A DNA stretch of 35,646 nucleotides from Candidatus Ozemibacteraceae bacterium (lineage in GTDB: Bacteria > Muiribacteriota > Ozemobacteria > Ozemobacterales > Ozemobacteraceae): the NCBI GenBank assembly GCA_937998695.1, contig CALLCO010000086.1, positions 1-35,646 on the forward strand. The letters run 5' to 3'. The translations under genes were made by a program, and so were the position numbers. How positions within the stretch are numbered: position 1 is the first letter of the stretch; every line of letters starts with the position of its first letter. This document shows positions 8,436-17,161 of this stretch, piece by piece. Below the pieces are notes generated by a model, which saw only the letters and a program-made list of their open reading frames with translations, was not told where the DNA came from and did no database searches.

Positions 8436-8718
8436 GTTAATATGACAACCGTCGTTTGCCAAGCCCTGGGCCCGGGTTCGCCTCCAGACACCATTCCGCA
8501 GGCTCGGATCGGTGGCCTCCCTCAGGGGCTCGGCTCGAATCTTCGTCCGAACCCCGCAGAATCGCCATCTCCCTGGCGATCTGCGAGGCGCGAGGCCAAC
8601 CAGGCCTTGCGGGACGTCGATTCGGCCTCGCCTTCGGACCGATCCGGCCTGCTCCATGTGTGTCTTCCGGCGAATCCGGCCCCAGGGTGGATGTTTCAAC
8701 TACGGTAGTCATATTAAC
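8436..8718. repeat. 283-bp near-palindromic intergenic element with 22-bp terminal inverted repeats
   Basis: The ends are inverted repeats: GTTAATATGACAACCGTCG at 8436-8454 and, read on the other strand from 8718, GTTAATATGACTACCGTAG; about 22 bases match with two or three differences. The symmetry continues inward: CCCTGGGCCCGGGTTCGCC against CCCTGGGGCCGGATTCGCC, then GCAGG..CGGATCGGT in both arms, and a central hairpin ATCGCCA/TGGCGAT at 8561-8580. The two arms are about 135 and 148 bases. No ORF of note is inside and no target-site duplication is clear. It could be a MITE-like non-autonomous element, two inverted copies of a roughly 140-bp repeat, or a structured RNA. No second copy was found in the window. 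Confidence 0.7.
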
Positions 8719-8722
8719 AAGA

Positions 8723-8754
8723 AACGGGCCGGGGGATTGCTCCCCCGGCCCGTT
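8723..8754 (-). terminator. Strong intrinsic terminator of the C25 protease gene
   Basis: A perfect 14-bp stem (AACGGGCCGGGGGA with its complement) and a 4-base loop. On the - strand it begins 19 bases after the protease stop and is followed by the T-rich GTTTCTTGTT. On the + strand no T-run follows. Confidence 0.8.
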
Positions 8755-8773
8755 CGTTCGGACCTGGACGGTC

Positions 8774-10729
8774 TTAGAAGGTGACCTTCTGATCGATCAC
8801 CGGGACGAGGTCGGTGCCGGTGACGGTCACGTAGCCCTCGGTCGCCTCCTTGGGCAAGCTGAGGGTGGCTTCACCGTTCTGGTCGGTGAGCCGGACGTCG
8901 ACATTCTTGACACCCTCGGTGTAGGTCACGACGCGAGCGTCGGGCATGGACTTGCCTTCGGCGTCACGCACGACGACCTTGACGGTGGACTTGTCGTCGG
9001 CCTTGGTGCCGGTCGCTTCAACCTTGATAGCGACCGGAGGAGCGAAGCGGACGTTGAGGGTGCTATCGCCGAAGAGATGCCACTGCTCGAGCATCATGAC
9101 GCCGGACTTGGTGGGCTCGGCGGTATAGAGTTCGAGGCCTTTCATGATGCCATTGGCGAAGATGCCGCCGGTGGTCTTGTAAACCTTGTTGGCGATGTAG
9201 TTCTGGTTGAACTCGACCTGGACCCAGATCGGCGGAACCCATTCCATGTTGGTGGTGGAACCGGCATAGCTGACGGCGCCCGCAGGCTTCTCGATGGAGC
9301 CGGCACGCATCCAGGTTTCGCCGAATCCGGTGAAGTTGACGAACTTGCCGTTGACGCAGGCGACGTCCCAGATGATGGGCATCTTCCAGCCGTTCTTGAG
9401 GTTGGCCTTGATGTCGTTGTTGTTGTAGGCGGTGGTGCCCCAGCTGGTGCCGGACCCGTGGCCGAGGTAGTTGATCAGGCTGCGGCCGGCGTTGACGCCG
9501 TCGGTGATCATGGCCTTGGTGGCGGTGGGATCATAGACCTTGTCGATGTTCTTGAACATCGCGGCCATGAGCCCGGTGCGGTTCTTGTCCATGTATTCCC
9601 AGTCTTTGGGGCTGCCTTCGTTGGAGGCGATGCCCATGCCATCGGTATACCAGGCGGTGTCGTTGGTGATGGGGTAGGCTTCGTAGTTGATGAACTTGGC
9701 GACCTGGTAGGCCACTTCCTCGGGGGTGTTGGCCGAAAGGCGGCTGATGATCGCATCGGGAACGTGGTCGTTGCCGGCCAGCTTGGTGTAGCAGGGGTCG
9801 GAATCGGCGCGTTCTTTGACGCCCTTGAGGGTCGGGATCTGCTCGGCATCGCCGACCAGCATGATGTTGGTCAGCTTGGCGCGGTCGAATTCCTTCTGGA
9901 TGAAGGCCTTGACCTCGTCGGCGGTCCTGCCGACTTCGCTCATCTTGGCGAGGGTGACCTCGATGCCGCACTTCTGCTTCCAGGTGATGAAGGGCTGGAT
10001 GGCATCGACGAACCCGTCGTGGCAGATGATCAGCAGGCGGCCGAATTCTTCCAGGCGGGGGAGGCGGCCGGCGGTCTGCTTGAAGTTGATGAAGGCCCGG
10101 GCGTACAGGGGCTCGAAGGTGCGGGAGATGCCCTTGAAGGACAACGGATTGGTGGAGGTGGTGGTGCCGCTGATGGCCACGCTCAGGTTGCGGTAGACGC
10201 GCAGCTGGTTCTTGACCGGGTTGTACTGGACCGGTGTGATGGTCAGGTTGACGCCACGGACATCGCGGAAGATGAAGGGCGAACCCATCTGCACGAGGTC
10301 GTTGTCAGCGGGATACCATTTGTCTTGGGCGTAGACATCGCCGAACACGTAGGGAACGTTGGCCGGGTCGATGTCACGGGTGAAGTTCCCGCGGCTGGGA
10401 ATGACGGTGGCAGGAAGGTCGATGACCTGGGCCTGACCCTTGACGACCTTGAAGATCGGGTCACGGCGCGGATCGACCATGACCAGAGCGGTCAGGCGGG
10501 GCAGTTCGGGGGCATTCTTGTCGTAGGACGGGCTGGTGTTGGGAACGTTGATCGAGACGACGGGGCGGCCCGCCACCTCGGTCTTGGCGAAGGCGACATC
10601 CTCCACCTTGATCTGGAGAGTCGTGTCAAAACCCTTGGTGGCTTTGACCGTGATCCCCGTGGCCGCCCACGAACCGGCGGCACAACACAAAACCGCGAGC
10701 ACCGTACAAAGGAAAGTCCAACGCCTCAC
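8774..10729 (-). CDS. Secreted gingipain-type cysteine protease (peptidase family C25)
   Basis: A 651-residue exported protease. Residues 1-22 form a signal peptide (cleavage near SWA/AT). Residues about 25-220 look like the gingipain propeptide, and about 225-560 like the catalytic domain. His and Cys of the dyad are seen as H424 in NYLGHGSGTSWG and C458 in WDVACVNGKF, 34 apart, close to the spacing in gingipains. The last about 85 residues form an Ig-like domain (VKVVVRDAEGKSMPDARV, DQNGEATLSLP) as in the family. No extra sorting domain of the Bacteroidetes type IX kind is visible after it. The start is GTG: AGGAGG sits six bases upstream, while the nearby ATG at 10734 opens only ATG-AAG-TGA. 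The gene stands alone with its own promoter and terminator. Substrate is unknown. Confidence 0.88.
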   Translation of the reverse strand: MRRWTFLCTVLAVLCCAAGSWAATGITVKATKGFDTTLQIKVEDVAFAKTEVAGRPVVSINVPNTSPSYDKNAPELPRLTALVMVDPRRDPIFKVVKGQAQVIDLPATVIPSRGNFTRDIDPANVPYVFGDVYAQDKWYPADNDLVQMGSPFIFRDVRGVNLTITPVQYNPVKNQLRVYRNLSVAISGTTTSTNPLSFKGISRTFEPLYARAFINFKQTAGRLPRLEEFGRLLIICHDGFVDAIQPFITWKQKCGIEVTLAKMSEVGRTADEVKAFIQKEFDRAKLTNIMLVGDAEQIPTLKGVKERADSDPCYTKLAGNDHVPDAIISRLSANTPEEVAYQVAKFINYEAYPITNDTAWYTDGMGIASNEGSPKDWEYMDKNRTGLMAAMFKNIDKVYDPTATKAMITDGVNAGRSLINYLGHGSGTSWGTTAYNNNDIKANLKNGWKMPIIWDVACVNGKFVNFTGFGETWMRAGSIEKPAGAVSYAGSTTNMEWVPPIWVQVEFNQNYIANKVYKTTGGIFANGIMKGLELYTAEPTKSGVMMLEQWHLFGDSTLNVRFAPPVAIKVEATGTKADDKSTVKVVVRDAEGKSMPDARVVTYTEGVKNVDVRLTDQNGEATLSLPKEATEGYVTVTGTDLVPVIDQKVTF

Positions 10730-10770
10730 TTCATTCCTCCTGAAAATATAAGTTGGGATCGAATAAAACT

Positions 10771-10800
10771 ATTATACCTGGAGAGGTTGGGGGGCAGCAA
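10771..10800 (-). promoter_or_regulatory. Sigma-70-type promoter for the C25 protease
   Basis: On the - strand a perfect -10 TATAAT (10776-10771) is preceded after 18 bases by TTGCTG (10800-10795), a weak -35. The start of transcription would be near 10764, about 35 bases before the GTG start codon. Confidence 0.55.
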
Positions 10801-11061
10801 CGTACCCTCGCTTTTTTTTGTAACCCAGCCCTTCCATTGGGGTGGGAGGCTCGCCCGGTGGGCGCGTCAGGGCAATCCTCCCAAGTGTTCCGGGAACCCG
10901 GCAAAAAGAGGGGGACGCCATTCGAGGAGGTGGCTCAGGCACACGGGGCATTTTCCCTTCTGGAATGCCCTCTTCCACCCTTGGGTCTGTTCGCCTCCTA
11001 AGCCCCCCCGTGGACCTGGGGCGGCCCCCGAGGAAAGACAAGCAGTGGCGGACATCGGCGG
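10801..11061. other. Intergenic region between the GT-C-like gene and the protease promoter
   Basis: Holds a T8 run at 10812-10819 (+ strand) and a stem GGGCATT/AATGCCC at 10946-10970 with an 11-base loop. No convincing gene was seen. Short - strand frames with a CxxC motif exist (10867-11055), but they lack a ribosome binding site and are interrupted by stops. Confidence 0.3.
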
Positions 11062-12975
11062 TCAATAGCGGGGATCGGGGACGTCCGTGGGAAAGCGGAC
11101 TCCCGGCTGACCGCCTGGCCACCCTCCAGCCGGAGGCGACGGGCTCCATGGCATGGAGAACAGCACCAGTTCCTCCCCGCCCCCCGTCCGGTTGACTGCC
11201 ACCGAGCGCTTGAGGAGCGGCCGGAAGACATCCAGACGGGCGAGCACCTCGGGGTACCAGTAGGGAAAAATCAACAGAAAGTCTGGCCGTTCCTGCTCGA
11301 GAAAGCGGTCAACCTGGCCCCGCCGCCGCCACGGCATCGACCGCGGCGTGATCAAACCTTCCAGGTCGATCAGGCGCTGCCGGCCAAAATACGCCATGGC
11401 CCCCACATCGTGGAGGGCCAGCCGCTCCCCAGGCGGACGGTGCTCCCGGAACCACTGGGCCCATCCAACCTGCAGGCGATTGATGGTATCGACCTCCTGA
11501 CCGTATTCGACCGCCACTTCGCTCTGCCGCCACATGCCAAAGGCGGTTCCGGCCACCAGACCGATGACCAGGAGCCGCGGCAGGCGGCCCCGGGCAACGG
11601 CGACGGCCATCCCCACGGCCGCCGTCACGGCGCTCAGCCACAAGGAATGCGCGAGGTAGCGGCCGTGGAACAAGGTCTGGAATTCCGGGCCCGCCACCCA
11701 CCCCACCACCACGACAACCACCGGCAAGGCGGCCCAGGCCAGCCAGGTATCCAGCCCCCGGCCCAACGCCCCCCCCGCTTCCTCACGACCGGAGGAGGCC
11801 GTCTTCCCATTTCCGCCCAGGAAAGGCCAGCTTCCCCAGAGGATCAGAAATACCGGGCACTCCAGGCACAGGAACCCCAGCAGTTCCGACAAATCGTGGA
11901 GCGGGGAGCGCAAGGCGGAGCCGGCGACGGCCGCCCAACCTCCCGCCTCCCAGGCCAGAGGCAGGGCCCGGCCGGTCATCTTGGCGGCCAGAGTGCTGGG
12001 AAACGGGTTCCCGGCAAGGGCCCAGTAGAAAAGGGCTTGACCGCCGATCAATGGGACGGCCCAGCTTCCCAGGCGCACCAGGGCGACCCCGAACCCGCCC
12101 GGCTCGCGGCGGGCGGCCGCCACGGTCATGCCCACGAGGAGCAACAGATTCTCGGGCCGCAGCAGGGAGGCCACCGCCCACAACACCACCGCCCCCCGCC
12201 GCGCCCACCCGGCATGCGCTTCCCGAGCCCCCCGCCGCTGCCACCGCCAGGCCCAGGTACAGACCGCCATCGTGGCGGCCACCTCCATGCCGGACAGGGC
12301 GGCCCACCCCAAAGGATAGACCACGACCAACAGGACCGGGAGCATCCCCAGGACCCAACCGTCGACGCCGTCGCCGCTTCCCGACCCCCTGCCCGATTCG
12401 CTTCCCTCCTGCGTGGCGAGAGCATCCGATGACAGGGCGGTCGGTGGGGGGGGAGACCCTTCCGGCTCGGGGCCACCAAGAAGGCCGCTACCATGGGGCC
12501 GGGCCAGGGTCGCGGGGGAAGCCGGCACCGCCCCCAGGTCGCCCTCCCGGGCAAGGTCACTTCCCGCAGATCGAGCCGACAGTTCGTCGGCCAGAAGCCC
12601 GACGGCCCCCCAGATGGCCAACAGGGCGAACGCCAGGCCCGCCCCCTTGACCGCCCAGATCACCGGAGCCAGACCCCATCCCCCGAATATCGCGTGCAAG
12701 AGGCCGACCCACAGCGACCACAACAAGCTGGTCGAGGCCGTCGAGGGCTCCCCGGGTTGGGCGGCAAACCCCAGGCCCCAGGCGAGGTTGCGCCCGAAGG
12801 CCATGTGGATCCAGGCATCGTCGAGGGGGAAGCCCAGCGTGGCCCCGGTCGCCTGCCACTCCTGCCACCAGGAACCAGCCGCCACCCCGATGACCAGGAC
12901 GGTCGCCAGCCAGGCCCCGACCAGCAGGGCGCGGGGCCAGCGGCCCGCGGCGATCATGCCCCCTCGCGAGGTCAT
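11062..12975 (-). CDS. GT-C-like multi-pass membrane protein (putative glycosyltransferase)
   Basis: A 637-residue protein with about nine to eleven hydrophobic helices and a soluble C-terminal domain (about residues 480-637). After TM1, FPLDDAWIHMAFGRNLAWG (Asp pair D52/D53) resembles the first-loop DD motif of GT-C polyprenyl-phosphate sugar transferases, followed by PGEPSTASTSLLW. This suggests transfer of a sugar from a lipid carrier on the outer face of the inner membrane; donor and acceptor are unknown. A Gly/Ser/Pro-rich hydrophilic insert of about 70 residues lies near residues 130-205. The start at 12975 is chosen because its ATGA overlaps the RNase D stop; the longer frame to 13173 lies inside that gene and is Arg/Pro-rich. 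Confidence 0.7.
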   Translation of the reverse strand: MTSRGGMIAAGRWPRALLVGAWLATVLVIGVAAGSWWQEWQATGATLGFPLDDAWIHMAFGRNLAWGLGFAAQPGEPSTASTSLLWSLWVGLLHAIFGGWGLAPVIWAVKGAGLAFALLAIWGAVGLLADELSARSAGSDLAREGDLGAVPASPATLARPHGSGLLGGPEPEGSPPPPTALSSDALATQEGSESGRGSGSGDGVDGWVLGMLPVLLVVVYPLGWAALSGMEVAATMAVCTWAWRWQRRGAREAHAGWARRGAVVLWAVASLLRPENLLLLVGMTVAAARREPGGFGVALVRLGSWAVPLIGGQALFYWALAGNPFPSTLAAKMTGRALPLAWEAGGWAAVAGSALRSPLHDLSELLGFLCLECPVFLILWGSWPFLGGNGKTASSGREEAGGALGRGLDTWLAWAALPVVVVVVGWVAGPEFQTLFHGRYLAHSLWLSAVTAAVGMAVAVARGRLPRLLVIGLVAGTAFGMWRQSEVAVEYGQEVDTINRLQVGWAQWFREHRPPGERLALHDVGAMAYFGRQRLIDLEGLITPRSMPWRRRGQVDRFLEQERPDFLLIFPYWYPEVLARLDVFRPLLKRSVAVNRTGGGEELVLFSMPWSPSPPAGGWPGGQPGVRFPTDVPDPRY

Positions 12976-14276
12976 CCCGACCGGCGGCGGCGGCGGCGGG
13001 CCCGGCCGGAAGAGGCCGGTGGCGGACCGCGCCGCTTCAGCAGGTCGAGGAAGGCCTCGCCCAGCAGGTCGAGCTGCCAGGTCCGAAATTCGCCCAGGGC
13101 CCGCAGATCCTCGATTGATGAGGGTTGGCGACGGGCGGTCTCGAACAGGGCGTGCGCCGAAGCCAACAGGCAAGGCGCCACTCCCAGGCGCTGCGCCGTC
13201 TGATTACGGATTTCCCGCAGGGCGTGGGTGGTTTCGGCTTCCCAGTTGGTGGGGGGCGGCTCCCGATGGCGGCCGGCCTCCGGGGCAGGCAGCCGGATGG
13301 GTTCGGCTTCACAGCCCCGCTTGATGGCCGCCTGGAGTTCTTTGCCGTGCCGGCGCAAAAACTCGCCGGACATGTGCGAGACCGCCGACAGGCCGGCGAG
13401 GGAACGCGGCATCTGGCGGGCGATTTCGAGGAGGGCCTGGTTGGCCACCACCATGAAGGGGGCGCGATCCATCGATCGGGCGATGCGGTCGCGTAACTCC
13501 CAGACCTCCTTCAGCACCGCCAGTTGGCGGGGGGCCAGGCGGGCGGCGCCCTTGATGACGAAGGCAAAGGGATCTTCGGTGGGCGCGGCCGTCCCGTGAC
13601 GCGCCTCCGCCGCCAGGATGGCGCATTCCTCCTCCACCCAGGCCAATCGATCCAGGCGGGTCACCTCGGCGAGAAGGGAATCCCGTAGAGGAACCAGGCA
13701 GATGGCATCGAGCAGCCCGTATTTCTTCATGCCCTCGGTCAGGGGCCGACGCGACCAGTCACAGCGCTGTAGCTTCTTGTCGAGGGTCAGGCCCAGATAC
13801 CGCTCGGCCAGCGAGCCGAGCCCCAGTTCGGGCAGGCCAGCCAGCTCAGCGGCCACACGCGTGTCGAACAGGCGCGGGATCTCCAGCCCGAGATACTTGA
13901 ACAGGGCGCCGGCGTCGTACCCCGCGCCGTGGAAGATCCACTGGCAGGGGCAACGCCGCGGGAACTCCCGCAGCGGGGACAGATCATCGACCGCCTGGGG
14001 ATCGATGATGGCCGCCCGGCGACGGGTGCTGACCTGGATCAGGTTGACGGTGGCCTTGTAGCGGTAGAAGCCGGCCGATTCGGTATCGACCCCGAGCACG
14101 TCGGTGTCGGCGATCTCCGCGAGGAACCGCTCCAACTGGGCGGTGGTCTCGATGAGCACGGCCGTGTCCAGCAGGGGCTGCGGATCGAAAGGCTCGACGG
14201 AGACAAGAGCCCCGGAGCCGGGTGACAGTTCGGATGGATGAGGGCGTCCGGTGGGGGGGGGGGCAGGTGGATTCAT
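12972..14276 (-). CDS. rnd: Ribonuclease D
   Basis: A 434-residue 3'-5' exoribonuclease that trims structured RNAs such as tRNA precursors. The DEDDy catalytic set is complete: D64 and E66 in GVDTESAGF, D121 in HGAGYD, and Y186/D190 in KYGLLDA. The second half contains HRDC-type helical domains (about residues 235-310 and 345-415), as usual for RNase D. Residues 1-35 are Pro-rich and probably disordered, and the tail is a run of Arg, perhaps RNA-binding. No good Shine-Dalgarno precedes the ATG; a later start is possible. It is 43 bases after the CHASE2 cyclase stop and is coupled by ATGA to the GT-C-like gene. Confidence 0.88.
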   Translation of the reverse strand: MNPPAPPPTGRPHPSELSPGSGALVSVEPFDPQPLLDTAVLIETTAQLERFLAEIADTDVLGVDTESAGFYRYKATVNLIQVSTRRRAAIIDPQAVDDLSPLREFPRRCPCQWIFHGAGYDAGALFKYLGLEIPRLFDTRVAAELAGLPELGLGSLAERYLGLTLDKKLQRCDWSRRPLTEGMKKYGLLDAICLVPLRDSLLAEVTRLDRLAWVEEECAILAAEARHGTAAPTEDPFAFVIKGAARLAPRQLAVLKEVWELRDRIARSMDRAPFMVVANQALLEIARQMPRSLAGLSAVSHMSGEFLRRHGKELQAAIKRGCEAEPIRLPAPEAGRHREPPPTNWEAETTHALREIRNQTAQRLGVAPCLLASAHALFETARRQPSSIEDLRALGEFRTWQLDLLGEAFLDLLKRRGPPPASSGRARRRRRRSG

Positions 14277-14319
14277 AAGTGGTACAACTTTTTCGATGTT
14301 GTCATCCGGCCATCGCCGG

Positions 14320-17139
14320 TCACTTGTGGGTCAGATGGTAACTGCCGTCCCAGTTCTCGGGCGGCGGAGTTTCTTTGTACTCGTTGCAGCGTTTGAGATA
14401 GGTCTTCGACGGACCGTCGTCGGGATAGCGCATCAGGATTTCCTCTAAGAGGGCGATGGCGTCGTCCCATTGGCGGTCAAGGTGCAACTGGATGGCCTCC
14501 TCGTATTTCTGGCCGATCTCGATGAACCAGGGGGGCTCATGACCGATCTCGCACACGATCTCGTGCACCTTGACCGGCTCCTTCTTCCCCTTGACCGCCA
14601 GGAAATCGAGGAACCGGCACTGAATGCGGTGTTTAGCCTTCTGATAGGTGGTATCGCTGCACATGTACAAGGTGCCGTATTCCTTGTTGGCGCCTTCCAG
14701 GCGTGACGCCAGATTGACCCCGTCGCCCAGACAGGTGAAGTTCATCTGGGTCTTCGACCCGATGCACCCGACGACGACATGGGCGGTATTGATGCCGGCC
14801 CGGGCGTAGGCCCGTGGCAGACCACGCCGGGCCCAGTCGGCTTGCAGCTCCTTCAGCTTCTCGTGCATCTCGAGGGTGTAGAGCAGGGCCCGCACCGTGT
14901 GGTCATCCTGCTTTTTGGGGAAGTTCCAGTAGGCCATGACCGCGTCGCCGATGTATTTGTCGAGGGTTCCACCGTGCTTGAACAGCAGTTCGGTCATGGT
15001 GCCGAGATACTCGTTCATCATCACGACCAGGCCCTCGGGCGACAGACTTTCGGAAATGGTGGTGAACCCGGCCAGGTCGGAGAAGAAGATGGTCAACTCG
15101 ACCTTTTGCCCACCCGGCTTCACTTCGTCCGGGTTGCTGGTCAGATAGTCGACGACGTCGGGAGACACGAACCGCCCGAACATCTCCTTGGTGCCGCGGG
15201 CCTTCTCTCGCTGTTGGATATAGTGGGATAGATTGGTTAGACCCCAGGTGAGTGGGAAAGCCACCATGAACGGGCTGAGGTTGAAATACTGCCCCCCCTT
15301 GAAGGAGAGGATGGCCCCCCAAGTCATCGCCCCCAGCATGCCAACGGTCACGAACGCCCCCAGGACCGGGGTGATGAGATCGAGGAGGATGCCCAGCCCC
15401 AGGGTCCCGATCACCAGAAGCAAAAGGATCAGCTGCTGGTTGGGATACCGGATGAAGGATCGGCTCAGGATGGTATGCACCGCGTTGGCATGGATTTCCA
15501 CCCCCATCATCATCGGGTCCTGTTTCCACCACGGGGAGCGCATGGTGAAGGGGGTCGGGAAGTAGTCGAAATCGCTCAGTTCGAACGGCCCGACCATGCA
15601 GATCTTGTTGCCATAGTTCTGCCCGTAGGCGGCGGTCTTGAAGTGGGCCTTCTCCGGGGAAAGGGCTTCCCGGCTGCTGGGCATGCGCTCGACCGTGCTG
15701 GCCAGGGTCGCCTCGTCGAAACACTCGAAGAAATCGGCACCCGGAAGGAAGGGGGCTCGCGGCGGGGTCCGGGTGTTGCCGAAGAAATTGACATTCATCA
15801 GGCCCCGTTCGTTGGTCGGGATGTGGATATCCCGCATCGTGAATCCGCCCTTGTATGCTCCGGCCTTTTTCAGGGGGTTGATCCGTCGGAGTTCCTCATA
15901 CAAGGCGGCTTCATAGGAATCCGATCCGGTTAGATTGTAGGTCCGGTCGAGGGCGATGGCTGCGGTAATCACGCTCATGGCCGGAGCGAGGGTTCCATCT
16001 GGGAGGGTGAGGAACACGGGGAGTTGGGAAACGAATCCTTTGTTTCCGACCGCCACGTTGATGAACCCCAGCCGGACAGGCCCGGACAGGAACTTGTCGG
16101 CCGGGTAGTTCGGCCGCAACTCCACCACCTGGGAAGCCACCATGCGGACTCCCGAACCCTCCCGCAGCCCCTGGTCGATCTGGAAGCTCACCTCTTCCTG
16201 GCGGATGGCAGCCCCCAGAATGACGGGGGCACTCGAGGTCCGGATGGCTTCCACCAGCAGCGCATCATCCAAAGGGTTCTTCTCTCCGTCCAGGACGAAG
16301 TCGAAGGCAATCACCCTGGCTGGAGGAATGGTGTAGGTGGTTCGGGCTTTCCTGATCCCGGTCAGGGAAATCTGCAGCAAAACGGGGGCGCCCTTGGGAA
16401 ACACCCGGACGTCGAGGTCGAGACTGGCCATGGTGAGGTCCAGCAGGAAATCCTGCCACCCCACCCCATACCGGCGCCCGGCCTCGGGATCGTCAGCGAG
16501 CCGCCCATCGGCATGAGCCCGCCATGCCCGCCCGGTATCCAGCCCGGAGGGGCCGTCCATCGCCTGCCAGAATCCCCCGACCCGTGGCATGATCAGGTCT
16601 TCTTTGAACTGGAAGGGGAAGAATTGAGGCGCCCCTTCCTCTTTGGACTTTTCCCGCTTGGCCCCGCCCGTACGAAGATGCCAATCCCATTCCTGGAAGG
16701 TGGAACCGACCGGGCCCCGGGCGGAGTATTCCACCCACCCTAGGCGAAAATCCAGGAAGGTAATCCGCCGCTCGCTGCCCTTGGAAGGGAAATTTTTGGT
16801 CTGGCTCCGGCCCAAAAAACGAAAGATCGACGCGAACTCGCCACGCTCCGGGTTCCGTCCGATCAACCGTGACGTCCGTTCGTCCTTTTTCACCATCAGC
16901 AGGTCAGGAGAAGGACGGCGGCCTTCCGAGGTGAGAAAGCAATACTGCATGATCAGGGCATTGAAATAGTCGTCGATATCGACGAAAACCTGGAAAGCGT
17001 AGAGAAGCACCACCACCGTGGCCACGATGGCGGCGAAAAACAGCCCGTCACGACTCCGGGCGCCGGTCTTCCCCTTCCCTGTCGACAGCCCAGGAAAAAT
17101 CGCGGACTTGATACGGGCGGTCAACCGGGACAGGCCCAT
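14320..17139 (-). CDS. CHASE2-type adenylate cyclase with complete active site
   Basis: A 939-residue receptor cyclase. TM1 is near residues 33-52, followed by a long outside region (about 55-560) of CHASE2 type (KKDERTSRLIGRNPERGEFASIFRFL, ITFLDFRLG). Three clustered TMs lie at about 568-635, then the cyclase domain at about 680-850. All six key residues are present: D688 and D732 (metals), K728 and T802 (adenine), N809 and R813 (transition state), so a homodimer can be active and the Lys/Thr pair suggests ATP. The C-terminal about 65 residues look like a TPR-type helical pair (YEEAIQLHLDRQWDDAIALLEEIL). The gene lies 22 bases after the GH57 stop, probably in one transcript with it. The ligand is unknown. 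Confidence 0.9.
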   Translation of the reverse strand: MGLSRLTARIKSAIFPGLSTGKGKTGARSRDGLFFAAIVATVVVLLYAFQVFVDIDDYFNALIMQYCFLTSEGRRPSPDLLMVKKDERTSRLIGRNPERGEFASIFRFLGRSQTKNFPSKGSERRITFLDFRLGWVEYSARGPVGSTFQEWDWHLRTGGAKREKSKEEGAPQFFPFQFKEDLIMPRVGGFWQAMDGPSGLDTGRAWRAHADGRLADDPEAGRRYGVGWQDFLLDLTMASLDLDVRVFPKGAPVLLQISLTGIRKARTTYTIPPARVIAFDFVLDGEKNPLDDALLVEAIRTSSAPVILGAAIRQEEVSFQIDQGLREGSGVRMVASQVVELRPNYPADKFLSGPVRLGFINVAVGNKGFVSQLPVFLTLPDGTLAPAMSVITAAIALDRTYNLTGSDSYEAALYEELRRINPLKKAGAYKGGFTMRDIHIPTNERGLMNVNFFGNTRTPPRAPFLPGADFFECFDEATLASTVERMPSSREALSPEKAHFKTAAYGQNYGNKICMVGPFELSDFDYFPTPFTMRSPWWKQDPMMMGVEIHANAVHTILSRSFIRYPNQQLILLLLVIGTLGLGILLDLITPVLGAFVTVGMLGAMTWGAILSFKGGQYFNLSPFMVAFPLTWGLTNLSHYIQQREKARGTKEMFGRFVSPDVVDYLTSNPDEVKPGGQKVELTIFFSDLAGFTTISESLSPEGLVVMMNEYLGTMTELLFKHGGTLDKYIGDAVMAYWNFPKKQDDHTVRALLYTLEMHEKLKELQADWARRGLPRAYARAGINTAHVVVGCIGSKTQMNFTCLGDGVNLASRLEGANKEYGTLYMCSDTTYQKAKHRIQCRFLDFLAVKGKKEPVKVHEIVCEIGHEPPWFIEIGQKYEEAIQLHLDRQWDDAIALLEEILMRYPDDGPSKTYLKRCNEYKETPPPENWDGSYHLTHK

Positions 17140-17161
17140 GGACGGTCACTCCCCTACCCCC

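Noticed and set aside
10867-11055. Short - strand frame containing a CPVC motif
   Set aside because: No ribosome binding site, stops soon after the motif, and no second Cys pair; possible gene remnant but not supportable.
8456-11068. 870-codon open frame on the + strand
   Set aside because: It runs opposite the C25 protease, has no ribosome binding site, and is Gly/Val/Asp-rich, as expected for the antisense of a GC-rich gene; the protease has clear catalytic motifs.
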